Source: Shewanella saliphila (lineage in GTDB: Bacteria; Pseudomonadota; Gammaproteobacteria; Enterobacterales; Shewanellaceae). From it: 64,000 nucleotides of DNA. Positions 52,869 to 61,002 of this stretch are shown here, one piece after another. The stretch spans positions 32,804-96,803 of the forward strand of contig NZ_BMQV01000014.1 of NCBI RefSeq assembly GCF_014648295.1, written 5' to 3'. Below the pieces are notes generated by a model. The model made no database searches and had not been told where the DNA came from. It saw only the letters and a program-made list of their open reading frames with translations. The translations under genes and the position numbers were made by a program. How positions within the stretch are numbered: position 1 is the stretch's first letter; the number at the start of each line of letters is the position of its first letter.

Positions 52869-54455
52869 ATGCTCTATCTCATCGCTAGTTGTATCGCATT
52901 ATTATTTGGGCCACTTTTTTACCGTTACTTTTCATCGGGAAGTGGACTACAAAAAGGCTTAGACGGGTTTATATTCGTCTCGCTAGGTGGGCTAGTGCTC
53001 ATCCATATATTGCCAGAACTGCTCGAACACGGCGGATTTATCACGCTGTTTTTTGTGTTACTCGGTGTTTGGGGCCCTACTGCCAGCGAAAAACTGTTTC
53101 ATCGATACTCAGACATTACCCATAATATTACTTTAACCCTCGGTATTGGCGGGCTGTTATTGCACACCATTACCGATGGTGGTGCAATGGTACTAGCACA
53201 ACAAGAAGGCAACTCTATCTTGCTTGCCTTGGGCGTGATTATGCACCGCCTACCTGTCGGGGTGGCTATTTGGTGGCTATTAAAGCCGCAAGTGGGGACG
53301 CGTTGGGCCAGTATTGTGTTGGCAGCAATGATGTTACTGACCGCAGCAGGCTATTTTGCTGGTGAGCAGTTATTAACTCAATTAAGCCTGGAAAATACGG
53401 TTTATCTACAAGCATTTGTTACTGGCTCAATTTTGCATGTTGTACTACATCAACCTCATGGTCACCAGCACGAAGACAAGCAAGGAAAATATCAATACCA
53501 AGCAGGCATTGGCAGCTTATTTGGCTTAGGTTTATTGGCACTATTGTTGTTAATGGACACCGGAGGCCACGAACATACACATCATAACCATGGCCCTGAA
53601 CAGTTTGTGAGCTGGTTATTAACCATTTCACCCATTTTATTAGCCAGCTATGTTATTGCGACTGCCCGATTTGCTCTGGGTTTACGACCATCTCATCACT
53701 CACTAGCGCTGCGCTGGTTACAACGCCTAGCAGGGCCTGAAGCGCTATTGGTAACCTTACTTTTACTGGGTCCCTGGTTTGCCCTGTACCAATTGTTTGG
53801 CTTACTGGCGATAGGCGTATTGATGACGGCGACTCAAGTTGAGATTACCGACCCACATCCTTCACAACCTAACTCGGCGCTGCGTTTTGGTTTTGGCCAA
53901 CTCATTGACCGAAGCGCGCCTTGGATTATATTAAGTTTAGTACTGGCTAATGTAATTGGTCACCCGTCGGTTCCATTAGAAAATCCGGCGACACAGGTGT
54001 TTATTTTACTGTTGGTCTTTTTACCTATGCGTTTTTGTAATCTTGGCACCGTTATTTTGGCATTAGCTTTGGCGTACAGCGGTTGGAGTCAGATAGCCAT
54101 TGCCTTTACGTTATTAGCTGCACCTGTGCTCAGTATTGGTCAGTTAAAATTAATGAATTGGAAACAAGGCTTAATGTTAGGCGTTATTTTATTAGCGGGG
54201 CTAATGGTCGCAGACCAGGTGACATTAAGCTCAACAACTACGTTAAATCTGCCAGATAGCGTCAATATGATTGGCTTGGTGGCGATAGCATTATTATTTG
54301 GCGCAAGCTTATTACGCCTTGGGCCTCGTCAGTTTTTAAGTCGCTTGATGATTAATATAAAATCTGCGCCACATGACCATGCAAAAGGTCATGACCATGG
54401 CCATCATCATTCGCACTCTAAAGAAGATAACTCAGGGCGCAATCATCAACATTAA
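52869..54455 (+). CDS. ZIP-like membrane protein fused to a second permease-like half
   Basis: A 528-residue integral membrane protein starting at the ATG at 52869. The first half (about 1-200) resembles ZIP metal transporters: HILPELLEHGG, LLLHTITDGGAMVLAQ and VIMHRLPVGVAIWWLL are in the places of the metal-site helices 4 and 5. The second half (about 240-500) has eight or so further helices with no family I can name. Histidine-rich loops lie at about 190-200 and 233-245, and a very His-rich cytoplasmic or periplasmic tail ends the protein. A zinc or nickel transport role is plausible. Confidence 0.65.
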   Translation: MLYLIASCIALLFGPLFYRYFSSGSGLQKGLDGFIFVSLGGLVLIHILPELLEHGGFITLFFVLLGVWGPTASEKLFHRYSDITHNITLTLGIGGLLLHTITDGGAMVLAQQEGNSILLALGVIMHRLPVGVAIWWLLKPQVGTRWASIVLAAMMLLTAAGYFAGEQLLTQLSLENTVYLQAFVTGSILHVVLHQPHGHQHEDKQGKYQYQAGIGSLFGLGLLALLLLMDTGGHEHTHHNHGPEQFVSWLLTISPILLASYVIATARFALGLRPSHHSLALRWLQRLAGPEALLVTLLLLGPWFALYQLFGLLAIGVLMTATQVEITDPHPSQPNSALRFGFGQLIDRSAPWIILSLVLANVIGHPSVPLENPATQVFILLLVFLPMRFCNLGTVILALALAYSGWSQIAIAFTLLAAPVLSIGQLKLMNWKQGLMLGVILLAGLMVADQVTLSSTTTLNLPDSVNMIGLVAIALLFGASLLRLGPRQFLSRLMINIKSAPHDHAKGHDHGHHHSHSKEDNSGRNHQH

Positions 54456-54514
54456 TAACCCGTAAATACCATTTATGGTTATGATGGGGTTATCGTCCTT
54501 TACCGAGTAGCCCC

Positions 54515-55264
54515 ATGTGTATTTTATTTGTTGCTATTGATGCCCACCCAGATTATCCACTGATTGTTTGTGCCAATCGTGATGAGTTTCATCATAGAGC
54601 AACAGAACCCGCACATTGTTGGCCAACTACACCCGCCATCTATGCAGGACAAGATAAACTTGCCGGCGGCACTTGGCTTGGGGTGAATGAACATGGCCAA
54701 TTTGCAGGGTTAACCAATATACGAGAAATGGAACAACAAGACGGCGTGCGAAGTCGTGGTGAGTTGGTCGTTAATGCGCTATGCACAGCTGATATCACCC
54801 CGCAATGGTTAAGCGAACACGCCATCAACTACAACCCGTTCAATTTAGTGTTTCAACAACAGCAACAACTGTATTGCTTTAACAGTAAAACCTTACAAAC
54901 TACCTTGTTGTCACCAGGGTTTCATGCGGTGAGTAATGGAGCGTTAGACGATGTATGGCCTAAAATGGCTAAAGGTCAGCAAGCACTACAAAGTTACATA
55001 TCCAAAACAGTTCAACCCGATGTGGAAGCCCTACGCACATTAATGCTCGACACTTCTCAACCAGCAGATGCAGATTTACCACAAACAGGCCTGAGCATGG
55101 AGTGGGAACGCAGACTGTCCTCTATTTTTATTCAACACCAAGAGTATGGCACCCGCTCGACTAGCATATTACTCAAACACAGAAGCGGCAGTATGACCTT
55201 TTGTGAAACGCGTTATGACGGAAAAGCGCGAAACCTCGGTTCGCAGCAATTTACACTGGGTTAA
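54515..55264 (+). CDS. NRDE/TANGO2-family protein
   Basis: A 249-residue protein beginning Met-Cys, so Cys2 could be exposed as an N-terminal nucleophile. The NRDE motif is CANRDEFHHRAT (about 20-31), followed by LAGGTWLGVNEHGQFAGLTNIRE, all typical of TANGO2 homologues. In bacteria and animals these proteins are linked to haem trafficking. It lies directly upstream of hemN on the same strand, which fits a haem-related role, though a 184-base gap separates them. Confidence 0.88.
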   Translation: MCILFVAIDAHPDYPLIVCANRDEFHHRATEPAHCWPTTPAIYAGQDKLAGGTWLGVNEHGQFAGLTNIREMEQQDGVRSRGELVVNALCTADITPQWLSEHAINYNPFNLVFQQQQQLYCFNSKTLQTTLLSPGFHAVSNGALDDVWPKMAKGQQALQSYISKTVQPDVEALRTLMLDTSQPADADLPQTGLSMEWERRLSSIFIQHQEYGTRSTSILLKHRSGSMTFCETRYDGKARNLGSQQFTLG

Positions 55265-55371
55265 CTTCAATATTTTACGGCAATAGACTGTGACATACAC
55301 CTCATTAATAACAAAATCTCATATCAGCGGGCGCTAAACTGCATGGGTTTAAACAAGCAACATTCATTTTT

Positions 55372-55385
55372 ACAACCTAGATCAA
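55372..55385. promoter_or_regulatory. FNR/EtrA-type half-conserved box upstream of hemN
   Basis: ACAACCTAGATCAA matches 10 of 14 positions of the full palindrome TTGATCTAGATCAA, with the right half perfect and the left half poor. It is centred about 70 bases before the hemN start codon. Oxygen control of this oxygen-independent enzyme is expected in related bacteria. Confidence 0.45.
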
Positions 55386-55448
55386 GTTAATTTGTTTACG
55401 AACATTGCATACTTCGCGTGTTGCTAATTTACCCCCGGAGGACACGCC

Positions 55449-56825
55449 TTGAAGCAGCCCACTCAGATTAGTTGGGATCAGTCGATGATCGAAAAATACA
55501 ATTACAGCGGTCCCCGTTATACTTCTTATCCGACCGCATTAGAATTCGATGACGCTTTTACTGAGCAAGATTTACTGACATCGATTAAAAATAGCAAAAC
55601 CGACAAACTGTCGTTGTATGTGCATATTCCTTTTTGTGCCAAGCTTTGTTACTACTGTGGCTGTAATAAAATTATTACCCGCCATGCCCACAAAGCAGAC
55701 CAATATATTGAGTATTTAGCCGCTGAAATTATTAAGCGCGCACCGCTATTCAAAAATTACACCGTAACCCAAATGCATTGGGGCGGCGGCACACCAACCT
55801 TCTTAAGCCCAGAGCAAATTCTTAAGTTAACAGCGTTGATTAAAGAACACTTTAATTTTGCTGAAGTGGGTGAATACTCAATTGAAGTCGATCCACGTGA
55901 GATTGAACTGAGTATGTTAGACACATTAAAAGAAGCCGGTTTTAACCGGGTATCTATTGGTGTGCAAGACTTTAATAAAGACGTTCAAGTTGCGGTGAAT
56001 CGCGAGCAAGACGAACAATTTATTTTCGACTTAATTGCCAAAGCGAAAGCATTAGGGTTTGTATCGACTAACGTTGACCTTATTTACGGTCTACCGCTAC
56101 AAACACCCGAAACTTTTGCTCAAACAATTGCACGTATTATTGAATTATCGCCAGATCGTTTATCGGTATTTAACTATGCGCATTTGCCATCTCGTTTTGC
56201 GGCGCAACGTAAAATTAAAGATGCCGATATGCCATCACCACAACAAAAACTCGATATGTTGCATCAAACCATTGAGTCGTTAACGGGTGCTGGTTATCAG
56301 TTTATTGGTATGGACCACTTTGCTAAACCTAACGATGAATTAGCCAAGCTACAAAATGCCGGTAAACTACACCGCAACTTCCAGGGTTACACCACTCAGG
56401 AAGAATGTGACTTGTTAGGTTTAGGTGTTTCATCAATCAGCCAAATTGGCGATTGTTATGCACAAAACCAAAAAGACATTCGCCCTTACTACGAGTCCAT
56501 TGATGCTAATGGTCATGCACTTTGGAAAGGCTGTAGCTTAAATCGTGATGATGAAATCCGTCGCGCGGTCATTAAGCAAATCATTTGTCACTTTGACTTA
56601 GACATGGCCAAAATTGATGCTGCGTTTGATATTCAATTTGAAGACTACTTTGCTGAAGATTTAAAGTTATTACAGACCTTTATTGACGATAAGCTTGTCG
56701 ATATAACTGACCGCAAACTTACTGTTAGCGCGACCGGTCGTCTACTTATCCGTAATATTTGTATGTGCTTTGATGTGTATTATCGTCAAAAAGCCCGCCA
56801 ACAGCAGTTTTCAAGGGTGATTTAA
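55449..56825 (+). CDS. hemN: HemN, oxygen-independent coproporphyrinogen III oxidase
   Basis: A 458-residue radical SAM enzyme. The start is a TTG with a strong GGAGG site seven bases before it. Cluster ligands are Cys63, Cys67 and Cys70, followed by the extra Cys72 (CAKLCYYCGC), typical of genuine HemN. The N-terminal YNYSGPRYTSYPTA trip wire, GGGTPTF and the C-terminal RNICMCFD are present. It decarboxylates coproporphyrinogen III in anaerobic haem synthesis. Confidence 0.96.
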   Translation: MKQPTQISWDQSMIEKYNYSGPRYTSYPTALEFDDAFTEQDLLTSIKNSKTDKLSLYVHIPFCAKLCYYCGCNKIITRHAHKADQYIEYLAAEIIKRAPLFKNYTVTQMHWGGGTPTFLSPEQILKLTALIKEHFNFAEVGEYSIEVDPREIELSMLDTLKEAGFNRVSIGVQDFNKDVQVAVNREQDEQFIFDLIAKAKALGFVSTNVDLIYGLPLQTPETFAQTIARIIELSPDRLSVFNYAHLPSRFAAQRKIKDADMPSPQQKLDMLHQTIESLTGAGYQFIGMDHFAKPNDELAKLQNAGKLHRNFQGYTTQEECDLLGLGVSSISQIGDCYAQNQKDIRPYYESIDANGHALWKGCSLNRDDEIRRAVIKQIICHFDLDMAKIDAAFDIQFEDYFAEDLKLLQTFIDDKLVDITDRKLTVSATGRLLIRNICMCFDVYYRQKARQQQFSRVI

Positions 56826-56852
56826 TTCAGCGTTAATCAATATCTGAACATG

Positions 56853-56881
56853 AAAATAGCCAGCATTTGCTGGCTATTTTG
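56853..56881 (+). terminator. Terminator after hemN
   Basis: AAAATAGCCAGC pairs with GCTGGCTATTTT around a four-base loop, followed by TTG. It lies 28 bases after the stop codon. An A run on the left may let it also serve the convergent adenosine deaminase gene. Confidence 0.85.
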
Positions 56882-56946
56882 TTATGTACTTTATAAGGTT
56901 TAACGCAACGTTTTATGGCATTCAACTCAAGCTATTTAAACTCAGG

Positions 56947-57945
56947 TTATTTCGCTTTTCTTGCGTATAACGCTTTACGTTCACTGTCTGACAAAAACGC
57001 CATCTCAACGCCATTACGTTGCAAGGTTGCTAATTGGCTATCGCTAAAGCCCATTTCTGATTTAACCACACGATACTCGTGCGCGATATCAATTGCGCTC
57101 ACGCCTGGATCATCAGTATTCAAACCAATTAACACACCAGCGTCTAAAAATTTATGCAGCGGATGCACATCATAGTTTGCGACGGTTGAGGTATGTAAAT
57201 TACTGGTTGGGCACGATTCAATACCAATACGATGTTTAACAAGGTATTCCATTAATTTAGGATCGTGAATAGCATTAACACCATGGCCAATACGAGTGGC
57301 ACCTAAAACGTTAATGGCTTGCCACATGCTTTCTGCACCCGCAGCCTCGCCCGCATGTGCAGTGATTTGTAGTCCAGCATCACGAACACGTTTAAAGTGC
57401 TCAGTAAATAAGTCGCCTGGGAACCCGAGCTCGTCACCCGCCAAGTCCATTGCAACAATGCTGTCACGGTGCGCTAATATGCCTTCTAACTCTAAACGGC
57501 ATTTTTCTTGGCCAAAAGAGCGCGACATAATACCAATGAGATTAATTTGAACGTCGTGCTCTTTAACACCTGCACGAACACCATCAATAACCGCTTCAAC
57601 CACACCCTCAATCGGTAAATTATGATTCATCGCCATGTAGTAAGGACTAAAGCGCAGCTCTGCGTAATCTAATCCTTGAGCTGCGGCATCGGCTACGTTT
57701 TCGTAGGCAACACGCTTAACAGCATCTAAATCAGCCAATACAGCAACCATCCAATCTAGCTTCTTTAAAAAATCAACCAGGTTGTTTTCTTTACCCTGAA
57801 TTTGCACAAAAGGTGCAAGCTCTTCTAACGAATTAGCGGGTAACTTAATGCCATGTTGATGGCCTAATTCCCAAATGGTTTTTACGCTAACATTACCGTC
57901 TAAATGACGATGCAAATCAACCAGCGGAATGGTTGTATCTATCAT
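56947..57945 (-). CDS. add: Adenosine deaminase
   Basis: A 332-residue amidohydrolase. The zinc ligands and catalytic residues are all visible: His12 and His14 (DLHRHLDGN), His197 and Glu200 ([13 protein letters not shown]), His221 (RIGHGV) and Asp278-Asp279 (LNTDDPGVS). The substrate-binding ESCPTSNL segment is at 243-250. It converts adenosine to inosine in purine salvage. Monocistronic. Confidence 0.95.
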   Translation of the reverse strand: MIDTTIPLVDLHRHLDGNVSVKTIWELGHQHGIKLPANSLEELAPFVQIQGKENNLVDFLKKLDWMVAVLADLDAVKRVAYENVADAAAQGLDYAELRFSPYYMAMNHNLPIEGVVEAVIDGVRAGVKEHDVQINLIGIMSRSFGQEKCRLELEGILAHRDSIVAMDLAGDELGFPGDLFTEHFKRVRDAGLQITAHAGEAAGAESMWQAINVLGATRIGHGVNAIHDPKLMEYLVKHRIGIESCPTSNLHTSTVANYDVHPLHKFLDAGVLIGLNTDDPGVSAIDIAHEYRVVKSEMGFSDSQLATLQRNGVEMAFLSDSERKALYARKAK

Positions 57946-58163
57946 AATTAACCCCTATAAACTTACCCTGCCATTGGTTTGATTTTGTCGGTCAGAGAAT
58001 AGTATTCAGTTTAACATGTATTTACATATTTTCTGATGGCGATTGTTTTTTTCTGAATTCAGTCACAACAAGTCTTAACAGTATTTGCGATGTGTTTTTG
58101 GATTAAAATCGGGCATACTCTCAATAAACGAAGCCAACACTTTGCCACATTAAAGGACTTTTG

Positions 58164-59969
58164 ATGCGCTTGCTGCTTTTACCTGCACTTTTTATATTCA
58201 GTTTATCTGGTTGTCATTTTAACGCGACACCACAAACTTCCACTGAAGCTCCTGCAACACAAACAAGTGTCGAACAAGAATTACAAACCTTAATCGATAA
58301 GAGTTGGGCGCTCACTTTAGCGTATTCTCCAGAGCTTGCTGCCAACTTAGGTAACAAAGAAGCCGCCAGTAAGCTCAATGACTTATCCCCAGAATCATTA
58401 GCACTAAAAGATCAGCAAACAAAAGCCTTACTCAAACAACTCGCCACACTAGATCGTAGTGAATTATCAAGTGCTAGTGTTATCAACGCCGATATGCTTC
58501 AGGCTCAGCTGCAAAACGATGTCGACCTGTATTATTTTCATGACCATTACCTGCCGATCACCGCTGAGAGTGGGTTTCACGCTTATATCGCCTCCATCGC
58601 AAAAGCACCTTTTAACAATATTGAAGATTACCAACAATATATTGCCAAATTAGAGGGTATGCCACGTTATTTTGAACAACAAACATTCTGGCTTAAGCAA
58701 GGCCTTGCCAGCGGGATAACGCCGGCAAAAGTAACCTTAAAAGGCTTTGAAGACAGCATTAGTGCTTTTATTGTTGAGCCACAAAAAAGTGGCTACTTTA
58801 AGCCGTTCACTGACTATCCCGATCATTTCAGCGCCGCACAAAAAAACGCACTCACCCAGCAAGGTCTTGAGCTAGTAACAAATACTGTACTGCCACTTTA
58901 TCAGCAGTTTTATGATTTTATGACCGAGCAGTACATACCCAATGCACGCCCCGAAATTGCCGCTTCAGCACTACCCGATGGCCCAGCGTTTTATCAAAAT
59001 AGAGTTAATTACTACACCACTGTCGACATGAGTGCCGAGCAAGTCCATCAGCTTGGGCTAGAAGAAGTTACAAGAATACGCGCCGAAATGGAGGCAATTA
59101 TTCAGCAGGTAAAATTTGACGGCAGCTTTGCGGACTTTTTACATTTTTTACGCACCGATCCGCAGTTTTACCCAAAGTCGGCAGATGAGCTACTCAGGGA
59201 GGCAGCCTTTATTGCCAAAAAAGCCGATGCCATGTTGCCTAAATATTTCGGTAAATTGCCTCGCACGCCTTACGGCATTGCTCCTGTACCTGCAGAAATA
59301 GCACCTAAATACACAACAGGACGCTACTCAGGCTCAAACCGCGATGACGAACCTGGTTACTATTGGGTCAATACTTATGCGCTTGATAAACGCCCTTTAT
59401 ATGAACTTGAAGCACTCACGCTGCATGAAGCCGTACCAGGGCATCACCTGCAAATTTCATTAAATAAAGAGCTAACTGATTTACCCAACTTTAGACGTTA
59501 TAGCTATATTTCAGCGTTTGGTGAAGGCTGGGGACTATACTCAGAATACCTCGGACTTGAAGCCGGGTTTTATCAAGACCCATACAGTAACTTTGGCCGT
59601 TTAACTTACGAAATGTGGCGAGCAGCCCGCCTAGTCGTCGACACTGGGATGCATTCAAAAGGCTGGACTCGTCAACAAGCTATTGATTTTATGGCCAGCA
59701 ATACCGCGCTATCAATGCATAATGTCACCACAGAGATTGACCGTTATATTTCATGGCCTGGACAAGCACTGTCTTACAAAATAGGCGAGCTCACCATTAA
59801 ACGTTTGCGTGCAAAAGCAGAGGCCGAATTAGGCACTGATTTTAACCTCAGAGCTTTTCATGATGCGGTACTTGAAAATGGGTCAATTCCAATGTCAGTA
59901 TTAGAACAAATGATTGATCAGTTTATCTTGCAGCAACAGGCCTTATTAACCACCAATGGCCAAAGTTAA
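58164..59969 (+). CDS. DUF885 lipoprotein, putative zinc peptidase
   Basis: A 601-residue lipoprotein (lipobox LSGC, Cys17) starting at the ATG at 58164, seven bases after AAAGGA. DUF885 proteins share the zinc motif HEAVPGHH (about 422-429), with a downstream glutamate in SAFGEGWGLYSEYLG. A peptidase activity is assumed for the family. It would act in the periplasm or on the outer membrane. The adjacent lipase gene is 58 bases downstream. Confidence 0.9.
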   Translation: MRLLLLPALFIFSLSGCHFNATPQTSTEAPATQTSVEQELQTLIDKSWALTLAYSPELAANLGNKEAASKLNDLSPESLALKDQQTKALLKQLATLDRSELSSASVINADMLQAQLQNDVDLYYFHDHYLPITAESGFHAYIASIAKAPFNNIEDYQQYIAKLEGMPRYFEQQTFWLKQGLASGITPAKVTLKGFEDSISAFIVEPQKSGYFKPFTDYPDHFSAAQKNALTQQGLELVTNTVLPLYQQFYDFMTEQYIPNARPEIAASALPDGPAFYQNRVNYYTTVDMSAEQVHQLGLEEVTRIRAEMEAIIQQVKFDGSFADFLHFLRTDPQFYPKSADELLREAAFIAKKADAMLPKYFGKLPRTPYGIAPVPAEIAPKYTTGRYSGSNRDDEPGYYWVNTYALDKRPLYELEALTLHEAVPGHHLQISLNKELTDLPNFRRYSYISAFGEGWGLYSEYLGLEAGFYQDPYSNFGRLTYEMWRAARLVVDTGMHSKGWTRQQAIDFMASNTALSMHNVTTEIDRYISWPGQALSYKIGELTIKRLRAKAEAELGTDFNLRAFHDAVLENGSIPMSVLEQMIDQFILQQQALLTTNGQS

Positions 59970-60027
59970 CTGCCATTGTGATGACTCGATAAACACCTAA
60001 ACATATTAACCAGCTGGCTTATACATA

Positions 60028-61002
60028 ATGCATTACATGAAATTTTCGTCTGAACTCAAGTTAGATACCAGCGCCCAGCGCGATTTTTGGCTAGGAGTCA
60101 AACAAAGTCACTTTAAGACACCAGACGGGATGAATATCGCTTATGCCCATATCCAACATCCAGATAGCCAAAAAGCAATAGTCATTAGCAATGGTCGTGT
60201 TGAGTCATATATAAAATATAAAGAGTTAATGTTTGATTTATTTCAGCAGGGTTTTAGCGTCTATGCATTAGATCATCGAGGCCAAGGGTTATCTGACCGG
60301 CTGACACATAACCCTCATATGGGATATGTCGATAATTTTAGTGATTATACCCAAGACCTCAGTCAATTCATTGATGAGGTTGTCAGGCCTTTTAAGCATA
60401 CAGAGCTATTTATGTTAGCTCATTCAATGGGAAGCACCATAGCAAGCCACTATATACACTTGCACCCCACAACATTTACAGCGGCCGTGTTTTCAGCACC
60501 TATGTTTGGCATTAATCTGCCTTTTGCTGAGTCGTTAGTACGATGGTTAGCCACTAAATTTGATAACAGCCAGATAGTTAATGGCAAGGTAAACAGCCGT
60601 TTTGTATTAGGCGGTGGTGCTTATCAAGCCGTCAATTTCAACCGAAATCAGCTCACTCACAGCCAACAGCGCTATCAGCATTATCGCAACTTGTTTAATG
60701 CCACCCCAAAGGCTCAATTAGGGTCTCCGACCAATCATTGGTTACTTGAAGCCTTAGATGCAGCGATGCAAAGCATCGGTTATGCCAAAGAGAGCCAAAC
60801 TCCGATTTTGATTTTACAGGCAGAAAAAGACAGCGTTGTTTGCAATGAAGCACAAAATCGTTCACTCAGTAACAAGTGCCACAAAGTGGTTATTGAAGGG
60901 GCGTTTCATGAGGTATTTATTGAAACAGATACAATGCGCAATATCGCCTTATCGTATTCAATGGACTTTATGGCGCAACACTCAACGATAACTGCGTCTT
61001 AA
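60028..61002 (+). CDS. Lysophospholipase PldB-like alpha/beta-hydrolase
   Basis: A 324-residue hydrolase. The nucleophile is in LAHSMGSTIA (about 130-139); ISNGRVESYIKYKEL and YALDHRGQGLSDR are characteristic of PldB. The acid and histidine are likely in ILQAEKDSVV and GAFHEVFIE. PldB acts on lysophospholipids at the inner membrane. The gene follows the DUF885 gene, and its last 35 bases overlap the 3' end of the convergent GGDEF-EAL gene. Confidence 0.87.
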   Translation: MHYMKFSSELKLDTSAQRDFWLGVKQSHFKTPDGMNIAYAHIQHPDSQKAIVISNGRVESYIKYKELMFDLFQQGFSVYALDHRGQGLSDRLTHNPHMGYVDNFSDYTQDLSQFIDEVVRPFKHTELFMLAHSMGSTIASHYIHLHPTTFTAAVFSAPMFGINLPFAESLVRWLATKFDNSQIVNGKVNSRFVLGGGAYQAVNFNRNQLTHSQQRYQHYRNLFNATPKAQLGSPTNHWLLEALDAAMQSIGYAKESQTPILILQAEKDSVVCNEAQNRSLSNKCHKVVIEGAFHEVFIETDTMRNIALSYSMDFMAQHSTITAS

